Positions 50,477-60,111 of a stretch of 64,000 bases of DNA are shown here, piece after piece. A program made the position numbers and the translations under genes. Source of the DNA: Acidovorax sp. (GTDB lineage Bacteria; Pseudomonadota; Gammaproteobacteria; Burkholderiales; Burkholderiaceae_C); NCBI GenBank assembly GCA_031277855.1, contig JAITLO010000002.1, positions 1-64,000 of the forward strand, read 5' to 3'. Numbering within the stretch: the first letter of the stretch is position 1; each line of letters opens with the position of its first letter. The notes under the pieces were generated by a model. The model saw only the letters and a list, made by a program, of their open reading frames with translations, was not told the origin of the DNA and did not search any database.

Positions 50477-51829
50477 TCAAGCGCCTGGGGTGCCGGAAAT
50501 ACGCCGCAACTGGCGGTGCAGCATGACTGCAAAAATCATAGCTGTGAGTGCAAGTGCTGCGGCGCTGGTAGCCCAAAAGGCCGTGGGTTGTCCATGCCAG
50601 ACCGGCGGCCACTGCAGCTGGTAGGCCAGCAGATAGCCGCCGCCCAGTCCCACGCCCCACAGCAGCAGGCCGTAGGTGAGCAGAGGCGCCAGGGTGATGC
50701 GAAATGAGCGCAGCACAAAAATGCAATAGCACTGCACGCTGTCTGCCAGGTGATAAAGCGCCACCCAGATCAGCAGGCCTGCGGCCAGCGCGGTGACGGC
50801 GGCATCGCGGGTGTAAAAGCCCAAAATGGCATCGCCTGCCAGCCATACAAACAAGGCCAGGCACAGGCCCAGGGCTGCAGCCAGTTGCAGCCCCTGGCGG
50901 GCCATCTGCGCAGCCAGCAAAGGGCGCTGCGCGCCCAGCCAGTAGCTGACGCGGGCACTGGTGGCAATGGCCAGCGACAGCGGCACCATATAGCACAGCG
51001 CGGCCAGATTGGCCGCAATCTGGTGGCTGGCCGAAGACTGGCTGCCCTGGCGGGCAATGAACAAGGCCATCAAGGTGAAAGAGGTCACCTCCACCGAAAT
51101 CGACAGGCCGGCGGGAATGCCTATGCGGGCGAACTGCCGCAGTTGCTGCCAGTCAGGCGCCTCCAGGCGCCGCCACAGCTGCAGCGGGTGGTACAGCGAA
51201 GCGGTGCGCAGCAACCACAGCGCCAAAAACAACATGCCGTATTGCACCAGCAAGGTGGCCCAGGCACAGCCGGCCGCGCCGAGTGCGGGGATGCCGGCGC
51301 CGCCAAAGGTGAACCAGATGGACAGCAGCACCTTGGGCACCAGAGAGAGCAGCTGCAGCATGGTGACCAGTTGCGGATGGCCCAGCGACTGGTTGAGCGT
51401 GGTGAAAAGACGCAGCAGCAGGGCCGCCGGCAGGGCCAGGGCCACGATGTGCAAATAGGCCCGCACCTCGGGCTGCATGGCGGCAGGCACTTTGGCTGCT
51501 TGCAGCAAGGGCCCAGGCAGCATCAACACTGCCATGCCCAGGGTGGTGGCCAGCAGGCACAGGTAGAGAGATTGGCGAAAGCTCTGGCCTATGCGTACCG
51601 GCTGACCCTGACCATGCTGCTCCGCCCAGATGGGCAGCAAAGCCTGCAGCACGCCCATCAGCGAGATGTAGACGCTGACAAACACGGCGCTGCCCACAGA
51701 CAGTGCCGCCAGGGCCGATGCGTCGTAGCGGCCGGCGACCACGGTATCGGTGACCGCAAAGGCCATGACGGCCAACTGGCCTACCAGCACAGTGCCCGCA
51801 TGCCGGGCGAGCGTGCGCAGCTCGCTCAT
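50477..51829 (-). CDS. MATE family efflux transporter
   Basis: A 450-residue membrane protein with about 12 helices in two similar halves. The N-terminal LVGQLAVMAFAVTDTVVAGRYDAS region, positions 51713-51784, is the typical MATE start. SASHQIAANLAALCYMVPLSLAIA, positions 50954-51025, is the matching motif in the second half. It probably exports cationic compounds or drugs using a Na+ or H+ gradient. It starts 2 bases after the upstream gene and the two must be cotranscribed. Substrate unknown. Confidence 0.9.
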   Translation of the reverse strand: MSELRTLARHAGTVLVGQLAVMAFAVTDTVVAGRYDASALAALSVGSAVFVSVYISLMGVLQALLPIWAEQHGQGQPVRIGQSFRQSLYLCLLATTLGMAVLMLPGPLLQAAKVPAAMQPEVRAYLHIVALALPAALLLRLFTTLNQSLGHPQLVTMLQLLSLVPKVLLSIWFTFGGAGIPALGAAGCAWATLLVQYGMLFLALWLLRTASLYHPLQLWRRLEAPDWQQLRQFARIGIPAGLSISVEVTSFTLMALFIARQGSQSSASHQIAANLAALCYMVPLSLAIATSARVSYWLGAQRPLLAAQMARQGLQLAAALGLCLALFVWLAGDAILGFYTRDAAVTALAAGLLIWVALYHLADSVQCYCIFVLRSFRITLAPLLTYGLLLWGVGLGGGYLLAYQLQWPPVWHGQPTAFWATSAAALALTAMIFAVMLHRQLRRISGTPGA

Positions 51830-51831
51830 GC

Positions 51832-53523
51832 TCAGCGGCGGCGCTGCAACACCAGCAGCAAATCATCTTGCTCGGTGGGGCGCGCATGGGTGGCCACCGC
51901 TTGCCAGGGCGCGGTGGCCGTGTTCGAGAGCGCGGCCCAGTAGCGCGGCACGGTCACGGTCCAGTCGCATTGCTGGGCATGGTCCACGCGGAACAGCTGT
52001 TGCTTCCAGGGGCCGTAATAGTGCAGGGCGGCTACCTGGCCACTGCTGAGGCCGGCCACGTTGACACAGGCCGTATCGGCCGGGATGGTGTTGACCACCA
52101 AACGCATATGGGGGGCGTAGCTGCGGCCGTAATCCAGCGCGGGCAGCCACAGCGTCATCAACAGAACCCACACCAGGGTGGCGCCGCCTGCGGGCAGTAC
52201 CAGGCTTTTCCAGATGGCGGCGCGGTGGCGGCGGGTGCGCCAGGCCACCAGCAGCAACCAGCTCACGGTAGCGAACAGTGCCACGGCAAAAGGCCACCAG
52301 GAAAAGCTGGGCGTGAAGCCGGGGGCCAGCCTGGCCACGTTGGCTGCGGGCTTGGCAGGTACGCCCGTCATCATGGAGGTCCAGATAACCCAGATGGCAA
52401 TCGCGAAGACGGTAAAGAAAATCAGCGTGAACCAGTCGATGAGGGCGCCAATGCTGCGCTTGAGCGTAGGCAGGGCAAAGGCGGCCAGGGCCGAGATGGC
52501 GGGCAGGCCGAGCAGCAAGGCGCGGTCGGCGGGGTGGGTGAGTGCGGCCGAGCTCAGGGTGAGCAACCACCACCACAGTGGCAGGCTCAGATGAGGGTGG
52601 CGCAGCAAATCCCAGACTTGGCGGCGCCAGCGCCACAGCGTCCACAGCGCCAACGGCCAGGCGGGCCAGCTGAACCAGATCAGCAGGCGCACCAGATTGC
52701 GCCATTCCCGGGGCTCTTCGGAAACCACAATGCGCCATTCCCACATTTGGAGCTTCCAGGCCACAAAGCTGGAAAACGCCACTGCGCACAGCCACCAGGC
52801 GGCCCAGGTGGACTGGTGTGGCAGTTCGGTGCTGCGGCTGCGCCAGGTGAAAACCGCCACGCCCAGGCCCATCAAGGCCGCCAGCGAGGGCGCGCCGCTA
52901 AGCACCAGGCCCAGCATGCCGGCACTGGCCAGCGCAATTGCCCAGCGTGCGTGGTAGGGCATGGCGGCTGCAGCCAGCAAGGTGAGGGTGGCCGTGCACA
53001 GCTGGGCCAGATAGCTGCTGGTTTCATGGCTGAGCTGGGCAAGGCCCAGGCAGGCCAGCAGGGCCAGCAGGCCTGCGTCGGCCATGGCGCGTGCGTAGTC
53101 CTGGGGGCGGGCCTCTCCACCAAAGGCAAAGGCCACGGGCTGGGCGCCAGGGGTGCGGGCCAGGTAGTACACCGTCCACCACATGGCGGTCAGCGTCAGT
53201 GTCAGCAGGGCCACAAAGGGTAGGCGTACCACCCACTCAGGGTCCCAGCTGGCAGGGAAGATTTGCAAGGCCCAGGCGCCCAGCCAATAGGGCAGCAGGC
53301 CTTCGGTGGACGGGGCTTGACCCAGTATCGACGGATGGAGCCAAGGGGTGCTGCCGGCGGCCAGGGCGCGCATATAGCCAAAGGCCGTCATGTCGGTATC
53401 ACGCCAGGGGCTGCGGCCAATGAAGCCCGACAGTATGTAGGCGGCGCACAGCAGCCACAGCGTCCAGCGGGGCAGGGCGCGCACGGCGCTTTGGGCAACG
53501 ATGGCGGGGCTGGGCGGATTCAT
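51832..53523 (-). CDS. Polytopic GT-C-like membrane protein (ArnT/GT39 type)
   Basis: A 563-residue protein with about 11-12 hydrophobic helices and a short soluble C-terminus. After the first helix, FIGRSPWRDTDMTAFGYMRA is followed by ILGQAPSTEGLLPYWLGAW. This resembles the first periplasmic loop of ArnT/PMT glycosyltransferases, where an Asp-Glu pair and an EKPPLLYW block occur. Here the acidic pair is D-T-D and the second block is changed, so catalysis is uncertain. It is cotranscribed with the MATE exporter (2-base gap). Its substrate is unknown. Confidence 0.65.
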   Translation of the reverse strand: MNPPSPAIVAQSAVRALPRWTLWLLCAAYILSGFIGRSPWRDTDMTAFGYMRALAAGSTPWLHPSILGQAPSTEGLLPYWLGAWALQIFPASWDPEWVVRLPFVALLTLTLTAMWWTVYYLARTPGAQPVAFAFGGEARPQDYARAMADAGLLALLACLGLAQLSHETSSYLAQLCTATLTLLAAAAMPYHARWAIALASAGMLGLVLSGAPSLAALMGLGVAVFTWRSRSTELPHQSTWAAWWLCAVAFSSFVAWKLQMWEWRIVVSEEPREWRNLVRLLIWFSWPAWPLALWTLWRWRRQVWDLLRHPHLSLPLWWWLLTLSSAALTHPADRALLLGLPAISALAAFALPTLKRSIGALIDWFTLIFFTVFAIAIWVIWTSMMTGVPAKPAANVARLAPGFTPSFSWWPFAVALFATVSWLLLVAWRTRRHRAAIWKSLVLPAGGATLVWVLLMTLWLPALDYGRSYAPHMRLVVNTIPADTACVNVAGLSSGQVAALHYYGPWKQQLFRVDHAQQCDWTVTVPRYWAALSNTATAPWQAVATHARPTEQDDLLLVLQRRR

Positions 53524-53589
53524 GGCAAATCAGGCAAAAGGCGTCACACAAACGGGCAGCAGCGCAGAGGGATGCGGAGCCCGGGCAAA

Positions 53590-53620
53590 CAAAAAGGCAG
53601 CGCGGTCGCCCGGGCTGCCT
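53590..53620 (-). terminator. Terminator of rpmE2
   Basis: On the minus strand AGGCAGC and GCTGCCT pair around a GC-rich loop and are followed by TTTTGTTT. It lies 22 bases past the rpmE2 stop codon and separates it from the GT-C-like gene. Confidence 0.75.
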
Positions 53621-53641
53621 GGGTGGCGAAGAAAGACTTGC

Positions 53642-53887
53642 TTACTTCTTGCCGAAGCGGTTGCGGAAACGCTCCACGCGGCCGCCCATGTTGTCCACCG
53701 ACTTTTGGGTGCCAGTGTAGAAGGGGTGCGACTCGGAGGAAGTATCCAGCTTGAACAGAGGGTATTCCTTGCCTTCGAAGGTTTCGGTTTCCTTGGTGTT
53801 CACGCACGAACGGGTCACAAACTTGAAACCGTTGGACAGGTCCACGAACAACACTTCGCGGTAGTTGGGGTGAATGCCTTCTTTCAT
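53642..53887 (-). CDS. rpmE2: 50S ribosomal protein L31 type B
   Basis: An 81-residue L31 of the zinc-free type: [20 protein letters not shown], then the L31B insertion region and [20 protein letters not shown], ending RFGKK. Only one cysteine is present, so the CxxC zinc ribbon of type A is absent. The second ATG (53887) is preferred because AGGA abuts the first one (53893) but sits 6 bases from the second. Confidence 0.95.
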   Translation of the reverse strand: MKEGIHPNYREVLFVDLSNGFKFVTRSCVNTKETETFEGKEYPLFKLDTSSESHPFYTGTQKSVDNMGGRVERFRNRFGKK

Positions 53888-53975
53888 GATCATTCCTTTG
53901 GGTCAAGTGCGGTAGCCGTGCCTGACCTGCTACAACCCTTGTAGCAGTCATGAATCAAGCGTACTTTCCGCAATA

Positions 53976-54007
53976 GAAAAAGCCCCCCATTATAGCGTGG
54001 AGGGCTT
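53976..54007 (-). terminator. Terminator of rho
   Basis: On the minus strand AGCCCTCCA and TGGGGGGCT (with a G-T pair) enclose an 8-base loop and are followed by TTTTTC. It begins 40 bases past the rho stop codon. Confidence 0.8.
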
Positions 54008-54046
54008 GGGTTGTCGACAAAGGGGCAAGCCCCTTGGCGTCGGCGC

Positions 54047-55309
54047 TTAACCGCCGCGGCGCATGGCCTCGAAGAATTCCACGTTGTTCTTGGTTTCCTT
54101 CATCTTCTTGATCATCAGCTCCATGGACTCGATCTCATCCATGTTGTACATGAACTGGCGCAGGATACGGGTCTTTTGCAGAATCTCGGGCGGCAGCAGC
54201 AGCTCTTCACGGCGGGTGCCGCTCTTGTTGAGCTCAATGGCCGGGAACACGCGCTTTTCATACAGGCGGCGGTTCAGGTGCAGTTCGCTGTTGCCTGTGC
54301 CCTTGAATTCTTCAAAGATCACTTCGTCCATGCGGCTGCCGGTGTCGACCAGGGCGGTGGCGATGATGGTCAGCGAACCGCCTTCTTCCACCTTGCGGGC
54401 CGCGCCAAAGAAGCGCTTGGGGCGTTGCAGGGCATTGGAGTCCACGCCGCCGGACAGCACCTTGCCGGACGAAGGCACAACGTTGTTGTAGGCGCGGGCC
54501 AGACGGGTGATGGAGTCCAGCAAGATGACCACGTCCTTGCCCAACTCGACCAGGCGCTTGGCGCGCTCGATCACCATTTCGGCCACGTGCACGTGGCGGG
54601 TGGCGGGCTCGTCAAAGGTGGAGGCAATGATTTCACCCTTCACGGAGCGCTGCATTTCCGTCACTTCTTCAGGGCGCTCGTCCACCAGCAGCACCATCAT
54701 GTGCACATCGGGGTAGTTGGCCGTGATGGCGTGGGCAATGCTTTGCATCATCATGGTCTTGCCGCTCTTGGGCGGTGCCACGATCAAAGCGCGCTGGCCG
54801 CGGCCGATGGGGGCAATGATGTCGATGATGCGGCCGGTGATGTTTTCTTCGCCCTTGATGTCGCGTTCCAGGCGCATCTGCTGCTTGGGGAACAGCGGGG
54901 TCAGGTTTTCGAACATCACCTTGTGCTTGTTCTGCTCGGGTGGACCGCCGTTGACCTTGTCCAGCTTGGTCAGTGCAAAGTAGCGCTCGCCATCCTTGGG
55001 CGTGCGCACTTCGCCTTCGATCATGTCGCCGGTGTGCAGATTGAAGCGGCGCACCTGGCTGGGCGAGATATAGATATCGTCGGTGCTGGCCGTGTAGCTG
55101 GTGTCGGGGCTGCGCAGAAAGCCAAAGCCATCGGGCAGGATTTCCAGCACGCCATCGGCAAACACTTGTTCGCCAGCCTTGGCACGCTTTTTGATGATGG
55201 CAAACATCAGCTCCTGCTTGCGCATACGACCGACGTTTTCGATCTCAAGCGCTTCGGCCTGCTTCAACACTTCGGACACGTGCAGTGCCTTGAGTTCGTT
55301 AAGGTGCAT
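54047..55309 (-). CDS. rho: Transcription termination factor Rho
   Basis: A 420-residue hexameric RNA helicase, the usual length. The N-terminal helix bundle ([19 protein letters not shown]) is followed by an OB-fold RNA-binding domain with [10 protein letters not shown]. Walker A is [15 protein letters not shown], Walker B is [17 protein letters not shown], and the Q-loop region is [19 protein letters not shown]. It lies downstream of trxA on the same strand, the order known from E. coli. Confidence 0.98.
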   Translation of the reverse strand: MHLNELKALHVSEVLKQAEALEIENVGRMRKQELMFAIIKKRAKAGEQVFADGVLEILPDGFGFLRSPDTSYTASTDDIYISPSQVRRFNLHTGDMIEGEVRTPKDGERYFALTKLDKVNGGPPEQNKHKVMFENLTPLFPKQQMRLERDIKGEENITGRIIDIIAPIGRGQRALIVAPPKSGKTMMMQSIAHAITANYPDVHMMVLLVDERPEEVTEMQRSVKGEIIASTFDEPATRHVHVAEMVIERAKRLVELGKDVVILLDSITRLARAYNNVVPSSGKVLSGGVDSNALQRPKRFFGAARKVEEGGSLTIIATALVDTGSRMDEVIFEEFKGTGNSELHLNRRLYEKRVFPAIELNKSGTRREELLLPPEILQKTRILRQFMYNMDEIESMELMIKKMKETKNNVEFFEAMRRGG

Positions 55310-55520
55310 GGAATCGCTCCTGGGCGGAGTCTTTAGAAATCAGGGGGGTGGGCGTAGGGCCGGGAGAGACCGTGAATGCGTGGTCTGCTGGCACTGCCGA
55401 GAGAGAAAGGTTTGCGCACGCCTATGCTGCGATACGAAACCCAAATCAAATTATGACAGGAAAACCGCTTGCGTGGTCAGCGTGGCGGGCTCTGTACAGG
55501 CAAGTTTGGTAGCAAACTGC

Positions 55521-55560
55521 CAAAAAAGCGACGCCTGGCGCGGTCAGCGGCCAGGCGTTG
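55521..55560 (-). terminator. Terminator of trxA
   Basis: On the minus strand CGCCTGG and CCAGGCG enclose a 12-base loop, and GTCGCTTTTTT follows. It starts 18 bases past the trxA stop and separates trxA from rho. Confidence 0.8.
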
Positions 55561-55577
55561 GGGATGAAAAAGCCTGA

Positions 55578-55910
55578 TCAGGCCAGATTCTGGTCGATGA
55601 AGGCCGTCAGCTGGGCCTTGGCCAGAGCGCCGACCTTGGTGGCCACCAGCTCGCCGTTCTTGAACAGCATCAGCGTGGGAATGCCGCGAATGCCGAACTT
55701 GGCGGGGATGTCGCGGTTTTCATCCACATTCATCTTGGCAATGCTCAGCTTGCCTTCGTAGATGCCTGCCACATCGTCCAGGATGGGGGCGATCATCTTG
55801 CAGGGGCCGCACCATTCGGCCCAGTAGTCGACCAGCACAGGGGTGCTGGACTGGAGCACGTCGGCTTCGAAACTGGCGTCAGAGATGTGTTTGATCAGGT
55901 CGCTGGCCAT
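55578..55910 (-). CDS. trxA: Thioredoxin 1
   Basis: A 110-residue thioredoxin with the active site [13 protein letters not shown] near residues 30-42 and the cis-proline in [14 protein letters not shown]. It reduces cytoplasmic disulfides and serves ribonucleotide reductase. The ATG at 55910 begins [11 protein letters not shown]; thirteen further in-frame codons upstream have no family match. GGATCC before the start may supply the ribosome site. Confidence 0.97.
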   Translation of the reverse strand: MASDLIKHISDASFEADVLQSSTPVLVDYWAEWCGPCKMIAPILDDVAGIYEGKLSIAKMNVDENRDIPAKFGIRGIPTLMLFKNGELVATKVGALAKAQLTAFIDQNLA

Positions 55911-55952
55911 GGGGATCCTTGTTGGTTGCTTATTGCAGAACGAAATCAATAG

Positions 55953-56028
55953 GACTTATGCAAACCAGGATGGAGCATGGCTTGTGCCCTAAGGCGAAGC
56001 ACTCGTCTAAACCGAATTTGCGTAAGTC
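55953..56028. repeat. 76-bp element with terminal inverted repeats
   Basis: GACTTATGCAAA at 55953-55964 is repeated in inverted form as TTTGCGTAAGTC at 56017-56028 (11 of 12 bases). The ends resemble insertion-sequence termini, but there is no transposase and no clear target duplication. It lies in the 375-base gap between divergent trxA and the flavoprotein gene. The remainder of the gap (56029-56285) shows no gene that I can support. Confidence 0.45.
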
Positions 56029-56285
56029 GTGATCAAAATGGGTTGGCACTCGCATGCCAAGACTGCTGTCATTGTCGCAGAAAGCAATCTCCAGCCTTGG
56101 GATGTGGGCTGTGCTTGGACTGCTATGACCGTGATAGCTTTTCCCGGCGCGCGTGCAGTGGTATGTGCGCCTGGCGGCAAAGAGCCTGGGAAAGTCGCCA
56201 GGCTACCCGGGTTGCAAACTGCAGGCCAGCCGTGCTGGCGCCACAATGCGGCCTCTTTGCTGTGCTTGATGGAAAGCTTTTTGGT

Positions 56286-57611
56286 ATGTCTGCTCCCCTG
56301 TCTTCTTCTGCCGCCGCTGCGCAAACCACTGTCTCTGCCGTGGAGGATGGGGTCTGCATCATCGGCGCCGGCCCTGCGGGGTTGATGGCGGCCGAGGTGC
56401 TGGCCAGCCAGGGCATTGCAGTCCATGTCTGGGATGCCAAGGCCTCGGTGGGGCGCAAGTTTTTGATGGCGGGTAAAGGGGGCATGAATCTGACGCACTC
56501 CGAAGCGTTCGAGACCTTTGTCTCCCGCTATGGCGGCAGCAGCGAGGCGCTGCACCCTATGCTCCAGGCCTTTGGCCCGCAGCAGGTGTGTGATTGGGTG
56601 CATGGCCTGGGTTTGGAAACCTTTGTGGGCTCGTCCGGCCGGGTGTTCCCCACTGATATGAAGGCCGCGCCCTTGCTGCGCTTGTGGATGGCACGCCTGC
56701 GCCGCCTGGGCGTGCAGTTTCATATGCGCCACCGTTGGACGGGGTGGAGCGCCGACGGCGCGTTGCGTCTGGAATCTGAGGCCGGTGAGGTGCATCTGCG
56801 CCCGCGCGCCACCTTGCTGGCCTTGGGCGGCGGCAGCTGGGCCCGCCTGGGCTCGGACGGTGCCTGGCTGCCGTGGCTGGCTGGGCGTGGCGTGGATGTC
56901 GCGCCGCTGCAACCATCGAACTGCGGCTTTGATGTGGGTGGGCTGCAGGGCGATCTTTTGGCCAAGGGCTGGACGCCTTTTTTTGCCGAGCGCTTTGCCG
57001 GCCAGGCCTTCAAGTCGGTGGCCATACAGTTCACCGACAGCCAGGGGCGCAGCTTTGCGCGCCGCGGCGAATTTGTGGCCACGCAAACCGGTATTGAAGG
57101 CAGCCTGGTCTATGCCGTCTCCAGCCTGCTGCGCGATGAGATAGCACACACGGGTGCGGCCACCTTGCATCTGGATTTGCTGCCGGCCTACAGCGCGGAG
57201 CGGGTGCTGGAGGCGGTACGCCATCCGCGCGGTGCGCGCAGCTTGTCCAGCCACCTCAAAGGTCGGCTGGGCCTGGATGGCGTGAAGGCCGCCGTGCTGC
57301 GCGAGGTGCTGGACAAAGCCGGTATGGACGACCCTGTCCGCTTGGCCCAGGCCATCAAGGCCTTGCCGCTGACCGTGGTGGCTGCCCGCCCCATCGATGA
57401 AGTCATCAGCACCGCCGGCGGTGTGCGCTGGCAGGCCGTGGATGAGATGCTGATGAGCCGGCAGCAACCCGGGCTGTTTTTTGCCGGAGAAATGCTGGAC
57501 TGGGAGGCGCCCACGGGTGGCTATTTGCTCACGGCCTGCATGGCCACCGGAGTGCGGGCGGCGCAGGGCGTGCAGCAGTATCTGGTGCAGTCGTCGGCCC
57601 CAAGCCTCTGA
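56286..57611 (+). CDS. BaiN/HI0933-type FAD-dependent flavoprotein
   Basis: A 441-residue flavoprotein. The FAD Rossmann motif CIIGAGPAGLMAAEVLA lies near residue 24, and the family motif GRKFLMAGKGGMNLTHSE follows. The C-terminal part has TAGGVRWQAVDEMLMSRQQPGLFFAGEMLDWEAPTGGY, positions 57414-57527, where the second FAD contact lies. Such proteins are annotated as NAD(P)/FAD-dependent oxidoreductases of unknown substrate. The ATG at 56286 has GGAAAG about 11 bases upstream. No partner gene is evident. Confidence 0.8.
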   Translation: MSAPLSSSAAAAQTTVSAVEDGVCIIGAGPAGLMAAEVLASQGIAVHVWDAKASVGRKFLMAGKGGMNLTHSEAFETFVSRYGGSSEALHPMLQAFGPQQVCDWVHGLGLETFVGSSGRVFPTDMKAAPLLRLWMARLRRLGVQFHMRHRWTGWSADGALRLESEAGEVHLRPRATLLALGGGSWARLGSDGAWLPWLAGRGVDVAPLQPSNCGFDVGGLQGDLLAKGWTPFFAERFAGQAFKSVAIQFTDSQGRSFARRGEFVATQTGIEGSLVYAVSSLLRDEIAHTGAATLHLDLLPAYSAERVLEAVRHPRGARSLSSHLKGRLGLDGVKAAVLREVLDKAGMDDPVRLAQAIKALPLTVVAARPIDEVISTAGGVRWQAVDEMLMSRQQPGLFFAGEMLDWEAPTGGYLLTACMATGVRAAQGVQQYLVQSSAPSL

Positions 57612-57615
57612 GAAG

Positions 57616-57660
57616 CCCATGCTGTCTGCATAGGCAGCTATGTTTTTTGGAGGGCTTGAG
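57616..57660 (+). repeat. Short dispersed repeat with GCATAGG-AGCTATG core
   Basis: GCATAGGCAGCTATGTTTTTT is matched by GCATAGGTAGCTATGGTTTTT near 63553 (given here as the two related 20-21 base cores). Both lie just past a plus-strand gene. Other sequences built on TAGCTA or GCTAT-T-run occur near 4480, 6195, 7808 and 35780. Confidence 0.4.
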
Positions 57661-57817
57661 CCAGAGGCTTGGCAGAACAGGTCTGCTGGCTTAAGATCCG
57701 CCGCTTTCGTATTCAACGAGGTATTCGTCCCATGCGCCATTGATGCCGCCGTTTTGACAACGGCCTAGCTTTCGTCCCCACCACTGGGTTGGGGGATATG
57801 GGCTTTTTGGCATCGAT

Positions 57818-59440
57818 ATGACGAATACCTTTCTCACGCTCCAAGGCGTGTCTCTTGTTTTGCCCCATGGCAAAACCCTGTTCTCCGAACTCAACGCACA
57901 ATTCGACGGGCGCCCCACAGGCTTGGTGGGTCGCAACGGCGTGGGCAAAAGCCTGCTGGCGCAGATATTGGCTGGCCTGGTGTTGCCCAGCATGGGGCAG
58001 GTGCTGCGCGTCGGGCGTGTGCACTATCTCTCGCAGCAGGCCATTACCGAAAGCGCAACCGTCGCGGCCCTGGCCGGTGTGCAGCCCACGCTGGATGCGC
58101 TGCGCCGCATAGAAGCCGGCAGCACCGATGTGGCGGACTTTGATGCCGTGGGCGAGCGCTGGGATTTGCCGCAACGTCTGCAAGACGCGCTCCAGGCACA
58201 AGGTCTGGGCCATGTGGACATAGACACTCCGGTGTCTGCGCTCAGCGGCGGCCAGGCCATGCGCGTGGCTCTGATGGGCGCCATGCTGCTGGATGCGGAC
58301 TTCCTGATTTTGGATGAGCCCAGCAACCACCTGGATAGGCCCGGCCGTGCAGTGCTGATAGCGCAGCTGCAGCAGTGGTCCCAAGAACCGGGCAAAGGGC
58401 TGTTGGTGATCAGCCATGACAGGCAGTTGCTCAACACCATGGAGCGCGTGGTGGAGTTGACATCGCTGGGCTTGAGCAACTGGGGCGGCAACTACGATTT
58501 TTATGCGCAAGCCAAGGCACAGCAAGCCGAGAACGCGGCCGAGCAATTGCAACAGGCCAAGCAGGAGCGCAAGCGCCAGCAGCATGCGCTGCGCGAGCAG
58601 CAGGAGCGCCAGCAAAAACGCGAGGTGCGTGGCAAACAGCAGGGGCAGGAGGCCAACCAGGCCAAGATCTTGCTGGACCGGCAAAAAGAACGCAGCCAGG
58701 GATCGGCTGGCAAGCTGGCCCTGCAGCAGCAGGCCCAGCGCGAGCAACTTGATGCGCGTGTGCGTGAGGCCGCAGCACTGCTGGAAGATGAGCAGGCCAT
58801 TGTGTTGCATGCGCTGCCGCAGTTGGCTGTGGGCGCCCGTGTTGTGGCTGAGCTGGAGGATGTGCGCCTGCCCTTTGTTCCGGATGCACACCACACCATC
58901 ACCCTGAGCCTGCGCGCCGGGCAGCGTGTGGGCGTGCTGGGGCGCAATGGCTGTGGAAAGTCGACCTTGCTGAAGCTGCTTGCCGGTTGCATCCCTCCAT
59001 TGACTGGGGTTTGCAAGCAGGTGGCGCGCAGCGCCTATCTGGATCAGCAGCTGGACCAGTTGCCGCCCGATAGCACGGTGCTGGAGTTGATGCAAGAGGC
59101 CAATGCCACGCTACCCGAGGCCGAGCTGCGCATGCGCCTGGCGCAACTGGGCTTGGGCGCGCAAAAACTGGCCCAGCCTTCAGGCAAGCTGAGCGGCGGC
59201 GAGCGCCTGAAAGCCGCACTGGCCTGTGCGCTGTATGCAGACCCGCCGGCGCAGATGCTGTTGCTGGATGAGCCCAGCAACCACCTGGACCTGGTCTCTC
59301 AAAAAGCATTGCAGCAGATGCTGGCGGGCTACCAAGGGTGCCTGGTGGTGGTCTCGCACGATGATGTATTTTTGCAGCAGCTATCGCTGTCGCATCACCT
59401 GGTGTGCACAGAGCAAGGCTGGAGGATGGAGGCTTGCTAG
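57818..59440 (+). CDS. ABC-F family ATPase
   Basis: A 540-residue soluble protein with two ABC ATPase domains and no membrane segment. Domain 1 has LVGRNGVGKSLLAQIL, LSGGQAMRVAL and LILDEPSNHLDRPG. A Gln/Lys/Arg-rich coiled-coil linker covers about residues 230-300. Domain 2 has [31 protein letters not shown] and MLLLDEPSNHLDLVS. ABC-F proteins act on the ribosome or give antibiotic protection. Which subfamily this belongs to (Uup, YheS or another) cannot be decided by eye. Confidence 0.9.
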   Translation: MTNTFLTLQGVSLVLPHGKTLFSELNAQFDGRPTGLVGRNGVGKSLLAQILAGLVLPSMGQVLRVGRVHYLSQQAITESATVAALAGVQPTLDALRRIEAGSTDVADFDAVGERWDLPQRLQDALQAQGLGHVDIDTPVSALSGGQAMRVALMGAMLLDADFLILDEPSNHLDRPGRAVLIAQLQQWSQEPGKGLLVISHDRQLLNTMERVVELTSLGLSNWGGNYDFYAQAKAQQAENAAEQLQQAKQERKRQQHALREQQERQQKREVRGKQQGQEANQAKILLDRQKERSQGSAGKLALQQQAQREQLDARVREAAALLEDEQAIVLHALPQLAVGARVVAELEDVRLPFVPDAHHTITLSLRAGQRVGVLGRNGCGKSTLLKLLAGCIPPLTGVCKQVARSAYLDQQLDQLPPDSTVLELMQEANATLPEAELRMRLAQLGLGAQKLAQPSGKLSGGERLKAALACALYADPPAQMLLLDEPSNHLDLVSQKALQQMLAGYQGCLVVVSHDDVFLQQLSLSHHLVCTEQGWRMEAC

Positions 59441-59633
59441 AGCTGTGCCCGGGCAGGGCTCAGGCATTGGTGCGACCGAGGCGGCGGAGCAGGGCAGGCC
59501 TGCGGCCTTGTTGTCTTTCAAAATGCTTTTTGCATGCAGATACCGTAGCAAGGCGCTAGATTCAGCTTGTGCCTGTGCCGAGTGCTGTCGGCATCAAGGC
59601 TTTGATCGCGGGGTCTTTGGAGGAAACCATTGC

Positions 59634-60080
59634 ATGGCCACCGAATTCATCTTGCTCGATGCATCCACTCTTCCTGCATTTGCGGGCTTGTATGTGGCGG
59701 TTTTTAATGCCCCGCCATGGAGTGACGGCTGGGAAGCGCCTGCTGCTGTGGAGCGGCTGAACGCTTTTGCCGGGCACCCGCGCTTCCATGGGCTGGGCAT
59801 GCAAGTGGATGGTGTGCCGGTTGCGCTGATTCTGGGCTGGGGTGAGCGCTGGGTGCAGACCTGGCATTTCCACATCAAGGAAATGTGTGTGGCTCCCCAT
59901 CTGCAAGGTCAGGGCCTGGGGGCAGCGTTGCTTGCAGAGCTGGAGAGCAGGCTGGCGGAGATGGGCTATACCCATGCGCATCTGGCCACGGGGCAGGCCG
60001 TGCCTGCCCGGCATTTTTACCAGCACCATGGCTACCGGGACTTGCCGCTGTTATCGCTGGGCAAGCGTTTGCAGGCTTGA
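59634..60080 (+). CDS. GNAT family N-acetyltransferase
   Basis: A 148-residue single-domain GNAT protein. The acetyl-CoA motif is VAPHLQGQGLGAALLAELE at about residues 83-101, and the C-terminal QAVPARHFYQHHGYRDL is the usual beta6-alpha4 block. The first residues (MATEFILLDASTLPAF) follow a strong ribosome site, GGAGGAAA. The acceptor substrate is unknown. It is unrelated in sequence to the convergent GNAT gene that follows. Confidence 0.85.
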   Translation: MATEFILLDASTLPAFAGLYVAVFNAPPWSDGWEAPAAVERLNAFAGHPRFHGLGMQVDGVPVALILGWGERWVQTWHFHIKEMCVAPHLQGQGLGAALLAELESRLAEMGYTHAHLATGQAVPARHFYQHHGYRDLPLLSLGKRLQA

Positions 60081-60111
60081 GTGGCAGCCTGCAATGGCTT
60101 TGGGCATGCGC

